Shown: positions 24,484 through 35,860, numbered from the stretch's first letter. The stretch: DNA of 64,000 bases from Halocaridina rubra (GCA_037179515.1 JAXCGZ010009460.1:52501-116500); one strand, 5' to 3'. Notes: generated by a model not told the origin, from the letters alone. Numbers and translations: made by a program.

Positions 24484-25440
24484 TGCTTTCGTTCTTCCTA
24501 ATTATTCAGATACCATTAATCTCTGTCTGTTTCTCTCTCGGTCCCATTATCATTTCATTTTCATTTTCCTCTTCAAGCTTCGCCTCTTTTATCAATAGGA
24601 ACTGTTCATTCCTCTTCTCCTCCTTTTCTTACTTTATTTTTATTTCAATCTCTCTTTATTACTAAGATTTCTTTTCTTAATCAGTGGCAATTCTCTCCTT
24701 CTTCTTCATGAGTATTCCTCTCTCTTCGTTTGTTTTTTCCAATTCTTTTTTTTTTAAACTATTTTTTTATATAACCTTTTCTACTTATCACTTTTTGTAT
24801 CATTTATACTTTCTCCTCTGTTTATTTTCTACTTTTTCCTATGTTTTTTGCACTTCTTATTTTGTGTCATCATTAGTTGTACTTTCTCTTTTTATACTAT
24901 ACAACTTCCGTCTTCTACTTGGTGTGTGGTTCTGATTCTCTTGTTTCTTTCTTTCTCCTATATTTTTTTTCTTCTATTTTTAGCTTCATTTCCTTTATGA
25001 ACAGCCCCTCCTTTATCATTATCATCATCTTCTTACTTGTCTTCTTCTTCATTATCTTCTTTTTCTTTTTATTTTTCTATTTATTTTTCGCCCATCATTT
25101 CTACCTTCAGCTGTTCCTCATCTTCATATATATTTGTTTGTTGCTCTGTCTCTCCCATCATCCTTTATATTCTCTACTTTCGAATATCGCCTCCTTTACC
25201 ATCTCCTCTTTAATAGTGGTAGCCTCCTCTTACACCTTTATTTCGGTCTTCTTCAAATTTTCCTCATCAAACACATCTGCTTCTCTCCTTTTCTCTCTGT
25301 CCATCATCATGCTTTATTCTCCACTTCAGTTGTCACCTCTTTTATAATTTTCTCTACTCCATCAGCGGTAGCTCCTATTCCTTCACCTCTTCCGTTTTTC
25401 TTCTTGAGCTCACCTCTTCTATCGTATTCCATCTCATTAG
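24484..25440. other. Pyrimidine-rich, strand-asymmetric domain
   Basis: About 950 bases in which the plus strand is overwhelmingly C and T with few G, without a fixed repeat unit (CTTCTTCATTATCTTCTTTT, CCTCTTCTATCG). Open frames up to 156 codons arise because stop codons need purines. Their products are Phe/Leu/Ser/Ile-rich and show no motif, so I do not call them genes. Confidence 0.8.
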
Positions 25441-25599
25441 CATTGGGGGCAAATATACGAGTGGGGATCTGCTATTAATTGAAGGAATCCTGAGCATTAC
25501 GGGTGATGTTTGGTCGTGATATATGGATTACGCGGACCTCCGAGGGAAGGGAGTTATCATAGACTTTCTTCACCCAGACCTCCATTAGCTCTTCCTAAT

Positions 25600-25601
<2 letters not shown>

Positions 25602-25655
<54 letters not shown>

Positions 25656-25698
25656 CTCCTATATAATCATCAAACCCTCCTTCATATCTATACACCTT

Positions 25699-25773
<75 letters not shown>

Positions 25774-25825
25774 TCTACTCTCATCTCTACACACTCTCTG
25801 AGACTCTGTGTGTGTGTGTGTGTTG
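25602..25825. repeat. Paired (CT)n tracts and (GT)n
   Basis: CT tracts at 25602-25652 and 25701-25769, then a short GT run at about 25806-25822. Confidence 0.97.
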
Positions 25826-25979
25826 TGTGCCTACATCTACATTCCTGTTTATCTATTAACTACTTGATATACACAAATATCACACGTTATATAATGAAAA
25901 TGGGCAGACGAGCATAAAACAATTATATTGAAGGAGTGGGCTTCGCCGAGATAATCCCTTCCCATGAGAGTAGAAAAGA

Positions 25980-26083
<104 letters not shown>

Positions 26084-26599
26084 ATGGGCTTAATATACTG
26101 ATAGGCCCCCCCTTCATGATGCCTTCCCACTGAAGATGTGAAAACGGGGAAATAAATATATAAATGCAAAGATTTTCAGAGGTATAAGGATTTTTCGGCC
26201 AATTTATTATGCATCATGAGGATGGAACAAACTTTACGTGTGTGTGTGTGTATGTTTGTGTGTGTGTGTTTCTTTGAGCATGCGTGTGTTTTATCAGTTT
26301 GGATTAAACTTGGATGACGATCCGTCGACGTATATGTAAAATTATAATTTGTTATCAAATTATTTGATTCTTTGATAGTTATGCAGTTAAATATTTTTTT
26401 TTACTGTTTATTATTAAATCTACCTTCCGATCAAGATCAATGTTGACATCAGGTAAATTACGCCATTTTTTTTTTTATTTGCATCAGTTTTCTTATTTAT
26501 ATTAATTCTTTTTTATTTTCAGTTTATTTTTTTCTTTATATAAGCATCAGCTTTTTTACCTGTATCCGTTCTTTAATTATATTATGCTTGTTTTATTCA

Positions 26600-26745
26600 C
26601 GTTTTCTGGGTCACTACTATTCCCTAATTGGGGGTGGACACAGAAGAATGGATACCCATCTTATCGCCCCGCCATGGGCTCGAACGCGGGTCCGTCATCT
26701 CCCGAGTCGAGTATCATTACCATTATGCTATTCCGGTCCCTTTAT
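26600..26745 (-). mobile_element. tRNA-like SINE, family D (copy 2)
   Basis: Reverse orientation with GGGGGTGGACACAGAAGAAT, CCGCCATGGGCTCGAACGCG (the B-box complement TTCGAGCCC) and CTATTCCGGTCCC. It matches the 18.8- and 37.7-kb copies. Confidence 0.72.
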
Positions 26746-26833
26746 AATACGCTAATTGTACTAGAGTATAGTTTCTTATGTCACTGTCAGTAAGATGGTT
26801 TTAGTTTTTATTTTTATTTCTGTTTTTTCCGGT

Positions 26834-27652
<819 letters not shown>

Positions 27653-27924
27653 GTCTTCTTCTACCTACCATTGATTAATTTTTTATTCGTTTACATTTAC
27701 ATCATCTCTTTTTTTACTTCCTTTCTGAATCTCAGTATCGTTAAAAACTGTTCCTTCATTGACCTCGCACATTTGATTATATATGACTTTTTATCCTGAG
27801 TCCGGTTTTAAGAAGTCGAGGGACACCACTACCCTTTCCTTTTAATCCACTAAGGCACCGGTAAAGAAAGAGACGCTAGGGACTTTCTCACCGCTAGCCT
27901 GTGGTTATATTTATTTATTTTTTT

Positions 27925-28135
27925 TAATAATTGTGACACCAGGACGGGCCAAAAAAATAAAATAAAATAAAACAACCCCCACCGAGCCGGGCACGAAGAA
28001 TACATTAAGTAAAAAGTAACAGAGATGGAGAGTGTAATGACTTGTCAGAAGTGATGGGATAATAAGAGGTGTGTAATGAATATCCAAGAATATTCCGTGT
28101 TGATGTAGGCATAAAATATAACCGTAACTGAAGGA
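27925..28135 (-). mobile_element. Jockey-type LINE 3' end, subfamily with TTTTATTTTATT
   Basis: Reversed: TTGTGACACCAGGACGGGCC, an AATAAAATAAAAT stretch, GGCACGAAGAATACATTAAG, GGAGAGTGTAATGACTTGTC. It is close to the copies at 32.4 and 38.2 kb over about 190 bp. Confidence 0.8.
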
Positions 28136-29324
28136 AGAATCCGATGACCTACCGGTTAGGTGTTGTGTATATTACTACTTTTCTAACTTTGCGATTTATT
28201 TAAATGTATTCAAAAGGTAATAACCAAATTATTATTTTTTTATCCCGAGGGTATTTTATTTGCGACATTCATTTCAAATATTACATTTCTATGGTTTTAT
28301 CTTTTGGTCATAAAAATCAGTAGGGTTATAGATTTTCATATAGTCCTTTGTGTGTGTATGTGTGTATGTATGTATGTATGTATGTATGTATACATGCTTG
28401 TATTTGTGTGTGCGCGACCGGTTCTTTGAGAAAAAATGTTATCTCCCGTTTTCTCTGTCGCTATTCCGTAACTGGAAAAATCATTCCAGTTTTGTTGATG
28501 GAAATGTACTGTTGACCTACGCTGCCATGCATAACTTCTTTAAGAAAACAGAGTTTTCCTCTATTTATCACTTCTACTTTTCTGTTATATGAATAATAGC
28601 TAGAGTTTTATTGTTGGTAAGATATTCTTTATACTGTAAAGCATAACAACTTTTCCCTAGGAAGTAATGAGTTCTGGATGTTACTCACGTTCTAATGTTT
28701 CAACTAAAAATTCTCTCTAACATTTTATCAGTATTGTTCACTATACATAGACCTCAAAGGTCGTCCTTAAATAGCATTTTAATTCATTATTTTCATTTAA
28801 TTTTGACACTTATTATAAGAGCTATTACCAATTAAATACGAGAAGAAATAAACTTTTTAAAAGCTTTAAAAATTGAACAAATTGATTAATAATTCATCTC
28901 CAGTATCAGCTGAAAGATTTAAGACTGAAGAACCAATTAGAAACAAAAACTTTTGCAGAGTAGTTAAGGATAAAAGCGAGAGAACAATTTCTCATCTATT
29001 ATTTATTATCAAACATAAATATTATCTTTTACGGTGCCTTTTTTGGGCCCAGGAGACTTTACGACTTGACTCTTAATAAAGAAGTTACCATGTGCTTTTT
29101 ATAGGGTAAGTGTGACTTCTAAGCAATGGTGATGAATTTTATTTCGAACTCTTCGCCTATCGCCCAGGTTTGGAATTTTTGTTAACAGAATAATGAAGCA
29201 TTGTTATATTTGTTGGTACATCATGTTCATGTCAGAGGAAATATTTAAGTGAACTATTTGTCAATTCTTATTTGGGAATGCGTTTGTATATTTTGTGAGA
29301 ATTTCTAATTTTTGCATTAAGTGA
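28136..29324. other. Gene-free AT-rich stretch
   Basis: Only a TATG tetranucleotide run (about 28365-28390) stands out. Short frames (80 codons at 28350, 67 codons at 28873) have no recognised motif. Confidence 0.5.
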
Positions 29325-29500
29325 GGGAGGGGGGCAAGAATACTTCCTCCGTGTTCCCCTGCGTGTAAAAGTCGACTAAATGGGGCGGAGCGAGGGGACT
29401 GGGAATCCCCTCCTCTGTATTTTCTTCTGAAGGTATATTGCTTTGACTCAGCCACCCTCCTTATGAGGGGGAATATGGCACTTGTACATAGATAGACATA
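29325..29500 (+). repeat. Dispersed repeat, family B (copy 2)
   Basis: Well preserved: GGCAAGAATACTTCCTCCGT, AAAAGTCGACTAAATGGGGC, GACTGGGAATCCCCTCCTCT, TTTGACTCAGCCACCC and GAGGGGGAATATGGC, ending near a GATA-like tail. Copies at 35.0, 41.5, 55.2 and 56.2 kb share the order. No coding signal. Confidence 0.85.
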
Positions 29501-30186
29501 TACTGATGCTGTTTGAGAGCAATTGTAATGTTTGATATATGACTCACTGCATGTAGCCTCATTAACAATGTGAATCATTTGTTGTCTGTTGCAGACAGTA
29601 CATACACACAAGCAGAGCAGATATGCCACAATTCAGTGGAAAATATCAAATCATTATGACCCATTTTTATATCATGTCTGTTCCAAACAGAACACACAGA
29701 CCATCCCAGTAAATATTCTCAGTAGCAAAAAAAAAAATTAATTAATTAATAAATAAAATAAAATAAAAATAAAAATATATTTTGCCCAACATGTCTTTTG
29801 CAAACAGAACATGCAGACATACTAAACAGACATGCTTTCCAGTGGAAGAAAATGCCACTCCTTCGTGATGCATTTTTCATACAATGTCTGTTGCGCCAGT
29901 ATACAGACAGGGACGACAAATTTGCTTTCAATATCCACATCTTTTACAAACAGTACATAGAGACATGCACACTAGATACCGTCACCAATATTAATAAAAA
30001 AAAGAAAATCCATATTACTTCGATGGATTTTGTAGGTCTTGGGGTAGCTATAGAGGACCTCCAAGGCAAGTAGAGAATATTAAAAAAAAATGGTCGAAGG
30101 AGTCTCATAAGTATTTGTTGACCTGTGCAAGTGGATCACAGACAAACACAACAATCACTAGTTATGGAAGTCCACTTTCCCTCAAT

Positions 30187-30413
30187 CTTCTTCTTCGTCT
30201 ACATCTTTTCCCACTTTTATGTGGGGTCGATGTTTCTGGCCAGTGTTCTCCATATGTTCCTGTCCCATACCTCATCACCCATCAAACATTTAGACCTCAG
30301 GTCGTCATTGATGCAATCCAACCACCTACGCTTTGGTCTCCCCCTCCCTCTCCTACCCTGTATATCCATTTCCATCACCCTCCTCTCAACATACTGTTCG
30401 TCCCTCCTAACGA
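30187..30413 (-). pseudogene. RTE-type LINE 3' fragment, 15-bp target duplication
   Basis: The minus strand encodes about 66 residues of the region after the RT in RTE-clade LINEs: VERRVMEMDIQGRRGRGRPK then RRWLDCINDDLRSK, with WRTLARNIDP before the stop. A short 3' UTR ends in (GAA)n. CCACTTTCCCTCAAT flanks it perfectly at 30172-30186 and 30414-30428. It is therefore a complete, 227-bp, 5'-truncated insertion event. Confidence 0.85.
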
Positions 30414-30574
30414 CCACTTTCCCTCAATACAGTATTTTATATATTGGCTGAGGTAGTGTCTCTGTGAGGTAGATGAAGAAAATAAGAAAAAAATAAGCAG
30501 AACATGATATGTACGTGTTGACCTGTGCCAAACGGAACACACAGACACATAAAAGATGTGCTCATCAACAATAA

Positions 30575-30837
30575 GGCCGCTTCTACACCCAAGTGGCACG
30601 TCGCACGTGGCATGCCACGTGGTGCGCCAGTTGAAAACGAACATCTGGAAATATATGAACCCTTTAACACACAAGTGGCGTCTCATATACCAAGTGCGAC
30701 TTGCGACGTAAGTCGCACGTGGCACATGGGACGTGTCACGCCACTTCTGTGTGAAAGGTTTCATATATTTCCGGATGTTCGTTTTGAATTGGCGTGCCAC
30801 CTGACATGCCACGTGCCACTTGGGTGTGAAAGCGGCC
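30575..30837. mobile_element. Palindromic MITE, PIF/Harbinger-like (copy 1)
   Basis: The two halves are inverted copies of each other: the left arm starts GGCCGCTTCTACACCCAAGT and the right arm ends ACTTGGGTGTGAAAGCGGCC. Inner arms carry GGCGTCTCATAT or GGACGTGTCACGCC around a central GCGACTTGCGACGTAAGTCG. The flanks are TAA at 30572-30574 and 30838-30840, a 3-bp duplication as expected of PIF/Harbinger elements. No transposase is encoded, so it is non-autonomous. Overlapping ORFs on both strands result from the palindrome. Confidence 0.82.
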
Positions 30838-31496
30838 TAAAAAAAAATCCACATTACCTCGATGCATTTTTTATATATTGGCTTAGCTAGAGTCGCTGAG
30901 GTAGGTAAAGAAAATGCAAAAAAAAATAAGAAATGAGGGGGCGGGGGGCTGAGGATCCTGATAGGTGTATATGTACCTGTAACGAATGAATTATGGCGTG
31001 ATACGTTGGTCGTGTCATAGCAGCTGAAATATACTACACAATAATTTTTGTTTGAGTGGACCTCACTGCTCCATTGCACAGCCATACGAAGGCTCGGTTC
31101 GCTGCCTCATTATTTATGGCCTTGTTTGGGTCTTTCGGTTTGTGTTGTTACTTCTTTGGTATATAAGGTATGGGTTGCAAATGCTCTCTGCTGTGGGGTT
31201 GTTTATGGGCCCAAGCGCTTACTCATTATTGATTAGACTTGGCGGTGGTGTGATCTTTATTTTCGTTTGTTGATGTTGCTATTGTCCTTTTTTTTTTTTA
31301 TAATGATGATTGTTATATATTTATGGGTTTTATGGTCTCATTTGGCTGACTGGTGTTATATTTACTGTTTTGATAGGCTTTGAAGGTGCTGACCCCATAG
31401 AAACTATGGTGATTATTGGTATGTATCTGTATGTGTGTGTGCATATATGTGTAAGCGCACATACACATAGATACATGCACATGAATACCTATATAC

Positions 31497-31504
<8 letters not shown>

Positions 31505-31576
<72 letters not shown>

Positions 31577-31580
31577 TATT
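31505..31580. repeat. (AT)n microsatellite
   Basis: About 76 bp AT, with one GTA interruption. Confidence 0.97.
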
Positions 31581-31802
31581 CACATGGCTTAAGTATATAT
31601 CATCAATCATATTGCAGCGCGCACTTCAGCCGCACCTGCTTACAAAAGGTCAAGGCAGTGAATAAGAAATGGCACTTAATCAAATCACCAGTGACATAGT
31701 AATCATGTTTAATCAATACGACACATACCTGATTGACTTCACTGTCAATATTAAATTACTGAGCACGAAATGGAGTTTTTTCGGGTGCTTTGCAAACTAT
31801 CC

Positions 31803-31998
31803 GATTCGGTTTTACGTCATGGACTCCCTTTTCTACCAAGATCTAGGACGATTGCCTTCTTGCGAAGGACTTGTTTTGGCAGATGTAATCGTCACCCCTG
31901 AGGGCATGCCCTTACTAACCTCAGACCGTGGCGGGGCGCGAACTCTCGACCTGACGCCTCAAAGTCGCAGACGCTACCACTTTGCCACGGCAACGTTC
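31803..31998 (-). mobile_element. SINE-A (copy 5), near full length
   Basis: Reversed copy running from GATTCGGTTTTACGTCATGG (3' end) through CCTTCTTGCGAAGGACTTG and GGCGGGGCGCGAACTCTCGA (B-box complement) to ACCACTTTGCCACGGCAACG (head). No clear target duplication. Confidence 0.9.
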
Positions 31999-32099
31999 GG
32001 TGATTATTTATTGGTAGAATCGTCGTGAACGGTGGAATTAAAAAATATGAGAATATTAGTAGCTACGCCTCGTTTCTTGCTGAAAAAAATATGATTTTC

Positions 32100-32720
32100 A
32101 ATTAGTCGTATCGATTGATGGGGAAGGCACGTTAGTGGCTTTTTCGTTTCCTAGCGCCTGGCTACTCAGCTGTTTTCAAGAATACAAAAAAAAAGATATG
32201 GCTGGCCAGTTGTGAAACCAATTCCACGAAGAACTTGCGGATGAAGAATCGGGATTTTGAGTAGTAGCATTGATAACGTGGAAGGGACAGAAGTGTCGTC
32301 TGTATTTTCCTACCTACTGCCTACTCAGGATGCATAATGAGTAAATAAACGGAAATAGAAAGCTAGTTGTGAATCCAACTGCAATACAGCTACACTGGAT
32401 ATTCTTGGATATTTATCACACATCTTTTATTATCCCTTCACATCTGACAAGTCATTACACCCTCCATCTGTTTCTCTTTACTTTATTTATTCTTCGTGCC
32501 CAGGCCCGATGAGGGCTGTTTTATTTTATTATTTTTTTTGGCCCGTCCTGGTGTCACAATCATAAAAAAAAAAAAAAGAGCTCATGGATAAATGAGTGAG
32601 ATAGTAGTCATATCGATTATATTAAAGGGAAGGGATGGCATCGGTCGTCTCCTTATTCCTCTCTACTCAGTAGTCATACTAAGTATATCAAACAGAAATG
32701 AGAAGCCACTAATGAGACCA
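32100..32720. repeat. Decayed long tandem units around a LINE tail
   Basis: Related segments (CATATCGATT, CTACTCAGTAGTC, AGAAATGAGAAGC, TTGTGAAACCAATTCCACGA or GAGACCAATTACACCAAGA) occur around 32110, 32270-32370 and 32600-32730. They suggest diverged units of roughly 150-200 bp, with the LINE tail at 32375-32577 inserted among them. Confidence 0.4.
32375..32577 (+). mobile_element. Jockey-type LINE 3' end, subfamily with TTTTATTTTATT
   Basis: Carries ATTCTTGGATATTTATCACA, TCTGACAAGTCATTACACC, CCAGGCCCGATGAGGGCTG, TTTTATTTTATTATT, GGCCCGTCCTGGTGTCACAA and an A14-type tail. Best-preserved sense copy of this subfamily. Confidence 0.82.
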
Positions 32721-32924
32721 ATTACACCAAGACCTCATGCGCAAATAAGGACACACAATTCCCAGTCCTTAAATTTATTAAAAGAAATATTTCTAGATTG
32801 GACTAGCCTAGGTTTAAATTGCTGTGCGATATGCCACTGTTAACTGCTGTCTTTATTGATTAGCTTAATATATTGCTTACTTTTTCTGTGAATGTGCTGA
32901 GTTTCTTACTCTGTGTAATTCTTA

Positions 32925-33180
32925 GGTAACCGCTGTATCGCAGTGGTGAAATCGCTTGACTCGAAAAATGTCACACCCGTGTGCGAACCCATCGTGAGGC
33001 ATTAGGAAAAACATCCTACCTTTCTTGGCGGCCGATCTCAAATAGGGTAGGTTTCTTGCGGCCGTCCCCGTGGTATACTCATAAAAGATATAATAATTCC
33101 CCAACTCCAAGCTGTCTGTGTGCACCCTCATTGGAATGAGGATTAATAGTGTCACAAGACGGCAAACAGCAACTGTATGT
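32925..33180 (+). mobile_element. tRNA-like SINE, family E
   Basis: The head TAACCGCTGTATCGCAGTGG has A-box character and GTGTGCGAACCCATCG has B-box character. The body contains GCGGCCGATCTCAAATAGGG. The tail CATTGGAATGAGGATTAATA then GTGTCACAAGACGGCAAAC also occurs at about 61390-61420 (CCAATGGAGATGAATAGTGC, CACAAAACGGCAAATAAC). The tail leads without a break into the 36-bp minisatellite. Confidence 0.6.
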
Positions 33181-33620
33181 TAATCTAGCGCAAAACGACA
33201 AACAACAAATGCGTGGTAATCTGGCACTAAACGACAAATATCAACTGTATGGTAATTTGGCACAAAACGACAAACAACAACTTTATTGTAATCTGGCACA
33301 AAACGACAAACAACAACTTTATTGTAATCTGGCACAAAACGACAAACAACAGTTGTGTGGTAATCTGGCACAAAACGACAAACAACAACTTTTGGTAGTC
33401 TGGCACAAAACGACAAACAACAGTTGTATGGCAATCTGGCACAAAACGACAAACAACAACTGTATGGTAAATCTGGCACAAAACGACAAACAGCAACTGT
33501 GTGTTAATTTGGCACAAAACGACAAGCAACAACTGTGTGGTAAGTTGGCACAAAACGACAAACAACAACTTTATAGTAATCTGGCACAAAACGACAAACA
33601 ACAACTGTATGGTAATCTCG
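33150..33620. repeat. 36-bp minisatellite, about 13 units
   Basis: The unit contains TCTGGCACAAAACGACAAAC and AACAACTGTATGGTAA. Because 36 is a multiple of three, long frames stay open on both strands. The plus frame reads as a 12-residue repeat (NLAQNDKQQLYG) with one unit losing a base and a later one gaining a base. There is no ATG start, and all reverse frames are open too, so coding is unlikely. Confidence 0.92.
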
Positions 33621-33786
33621 GTACCGCTACCCAGAGTTCATCCTTGTGAAAACATTGTTGATGAATTATTATTATGCTGTATTTCAGAATCATATCCGTA
33701 GTCCTAGCTTCTTGAAGGCTTAGCATATGTAACAATAGTGATATAATATTATTAGTATTAGTAGTCTTCTTCTTCCTTCGACCTTA

Positions 33787-34461
33787 TTAATCCCACGGAA
33801 TAGCTGGGTCGGCCGCTCGAGTCAACTTCCTCCACTTGTTCATATCCCTTGCATCTCCCTCCTCCAATCCAACTTCAACCATATCCCTCCCCACCACGCC
33901 CATCCATCTGATCCGCTGGCGCCCCACACTCCTTCTCTCTATCACTGGCTTGTTCTTAGCTCTCCTGATTGGTTCTTCCTCCCCTCTTCTTTCTACATGG
34001 CCATAGTATCTAAGACGAGCTTCCCTAGCCTTCTCTATGACATTACAAATTCCACACATTCTTCTTATATCTCGTCTCTCCCTCCTCTCCAGTAATAATA
34101 TTCCAGCAATCCATCTAACCATCCTCATTTCTGTTCTCTCCAACAGTCCCTCCTCTCTCCTCCTAAGCGACCGAGCTTCTGCCCCATATAGCAGTACAGG
34201 CCTGACCACTGTCTTGTATATCTTCATTCTGAGTTTTAACGGCGTTTTCTTGTCTAAGATAACTCCAGTCACTTCTTTCCATTTTCGCCATGCTTTCCTC
34301 ACTCTCTTTCTCACTGCTTTCTCAGTACCTCTCTCCTCTGTTAATACTGATCCCAAGTAGTTAAACTCACTGCTCTGACTTAGCACTGTACCATCTTCTG
34401 TTTGGAGGTTTACCTCTTCCTGACCTCCTTTACTCCTTTCTTTTCTAGGGCCCTTTTCCAT
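33787..34461 (-). pseudogene. RTE ORF2 C-terminal region
   Basis: A 224-codon frame. It holds SEFNYLGSVLTEERGTEKAV (the YLGS strand after motif C), KIYKTVVRPVLLYGAEARSL, RTEMRMVRWIAGI, ARLRYYGHVERRGEEEPI, RSVGRQRIRWMGVVGRDM and RKLTRAADPAIPWD before the stop. This ordered set is typical of the thumb and C-terminal region of RTE-clade LINEs. The ATG used as start is internal: coding continues from the frame upstream after a frameshift. Intact for its length, so a fairly young insertion. Confidence 0.88.
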
Positions 34462-34606
34462 GCTAAAAACCTTTCTTGCAGTTTTTCTTCTTTGACTGTT
34501 ATAATGACTAAATCATCGGCAAACATCAGTTCCCACAGCTCTTCATTATTTCTTAACTCTCTTGTCAAAGTGTCGATAACAACGAGGAGCAAGAACGGAC
34601 TCAGAT
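34410..34606 (-). pseudogene. RTE reverse transcriptase fragment (motif C region)
   Basis: It reads LSPFLLLVVIDTLTREL, then ELMFADDLVIITVKEEKLQE. MFADD is RT motif C with both Asp kept. The frame then reaches a stop after KEVRKR, while the downstream coding continues in another frame from about 34461, so a frameshift separates them. Everything N-terminal of LSPF is absent through 5' truncation. Confidence 0.85.
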
Positions 34607-34763
34607 TTAGTATTAGTAGTAGTGATTATTAATTTCCTATTGGCCGCAATTTCATTGCCTCTTCTGCTTCTGTGACAGGATAGTCGACAGTAGAAGTTAG
34701 TGACATATTACAACTGTAAATATTACACATAAGATATAATATAATGACGTTTTTATTGGGAAT

Positions 34764-34872
<109 letters not shown>

Positions 34873-34940
34873 CTAGATAATATCTCTTCTAACTGGATGT
34901 CCTTTGCAATACAAGTTGTACTTGAGGAGGGGTTTATGTT

Positions 34941-34944
<4 letters not shown>

Positions 34945-35021
<77 letters not shown>
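34945..35021. repeat. (AT)n microsatellite
   Basis: 77 bp AT, immediately before a family B repeat. Confidence 0.97.
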
Positions 35022-35023
<2 letters not shown>

Positions 35024-35203
35024 CCCCTGAGGGAGCGTGGCTAGAATACTTCCTCCGTGTTCCCTTGCGTTTCGTAAGAGTAGACTATATTGGATGAAGC
35101 GAGGGGACTGGGAATCCCCTCCTGTGTATTTTCTCTTCCTAATTGTCAAGAGTAATATGCCTTGACTCAGGCACTCTCCTTATAAGGGGAAAATGGCTCA
35201 TGT

Positions 35204-35204
<1 letters not shown>
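35022..35204 (+). repeat. Dispersed repeat, family B (copy 3) between (AT)n tracts
   Basis: CTAGAATACTTCCTCCGTGT, GGGACTGGGAATCCCCTCCT, CCTTGACTCAGGCACTCTCC and AAGGGGAAAATGGCTC. (AT)n abuts both ends, as if it had entered an AT repeat. Confidence 0.85.

Positions 35205-35279
<75 letters not shown>
35205..35279. repeat. (AT)n microsatellite
   Basis: 75 bp AT, immediately after the family B repeat. Confidence 0.97.
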
Positions 35280-35282
<3 letters not shown>

Positions 35283-35860
35283 ACATATGTGTGTATATGT
35301 ATATGTATGCATGAATATATCATTGGATATATGAAAGTTGACATTTCTCAAACTTCATTTCATATTGCAATGGACAGCAAACCATGCACTGTGAACTCCT
35401 ACCGTAGACTTAAGACTTGGACTTAAATGACAAAGGGCTCGGACTGTCTTATATAATATATTGATGATGTTTGTATTCTTGCGGTATTCCAGCATTTTTG
35501 GTCTCTGTATTATCTATCACTTTAGATTTTATATAATCGCTATTTAATTAATAATATTCGTTCGTAATAATCCAAATAAAAATACACTCATAACTTTTTT
35601 CAATCTCTTTTTTCATTAATGAGTTTAAGTAACTTTATTAATGAATGTTTTCCTTATTTATTTAAATCTTTGCAACTATATTATTTTACTGTAGTTATAT
35701 CAAGAGAGAATAATTAAAATAATTTACAGCAGTACTAAAAATTGCTCTTTTTTATCGTCTCGCCATTGGGAATAAGAAGAAATGCTGGTGGTAGCAGAAG
35801 GGTCAAATCTCTTTCCTGAACTCATCCAGTTCTTTTTAGACGCCTGGAAGTATACATTAA

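Larger units (their letters stand above)
29570..30960. repeat. Decayed tandem array invaded by LINE and MITE
   Basis: The motif TGTCTGTTNCAAACAGAACA-like recurs near 29580, 29678, 29800, 29885, 29947 and 30525. A second shared block, TTTTATATATTGGCT with GAGGTAG and AAGAAAATAAG, appears near 30430 and 30866, and a diverged form near 30010. These look like old copies of one longer unit, separated by an RTE insertion (30187-30413) and a palindromic MITE (30575-30837). Unit length is not well defined. Confidence 0.5.
33766..34606 (-). mobile_element. RTE-type LINE, 841-bp 5'-truncated insertion
   Basis: TTAGTATTAGTAGT lies at both edges (33752-33765 and 34607-34620), a perfect 14-bp target duplication. 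On the minus strand the copy begins inside the reverse transcriptase and ends with a (GAA)n tail, as expected for RTE-clade LINEs. The target is a TTA/TAG simple repeat, so the duplication could be slightly overstated. Confidence 0.88.

Noticed and set aside
24877..25347. 156-codon open frame in the pyrimidine-rich domain
   Set aside because: Phe/Ile/Leu/Ser low-complexity product explained by absence of purine-containing stop codons; no motif, and overlapping frames are open as well.
30375..30890. ORFs of 121 and 145 codons
   Set aside because: Same explanation: they run through the MITE at 30575-30837 and the neighbouring RTE fragment.
33150..33620. CRISPR-like appearance of regularly spaced short repeats
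   Set aside because: Repeats are contiguous 36-bp units without unique spacers, in a eukaryotic transposon-rich context.
33149..33649. 166-codon frame with 12-residue repeats
   Set aside because: It is the 36-bp minisatellite read in frame. No ATG start, several reverse frames are open, and units gain and lose single bases.
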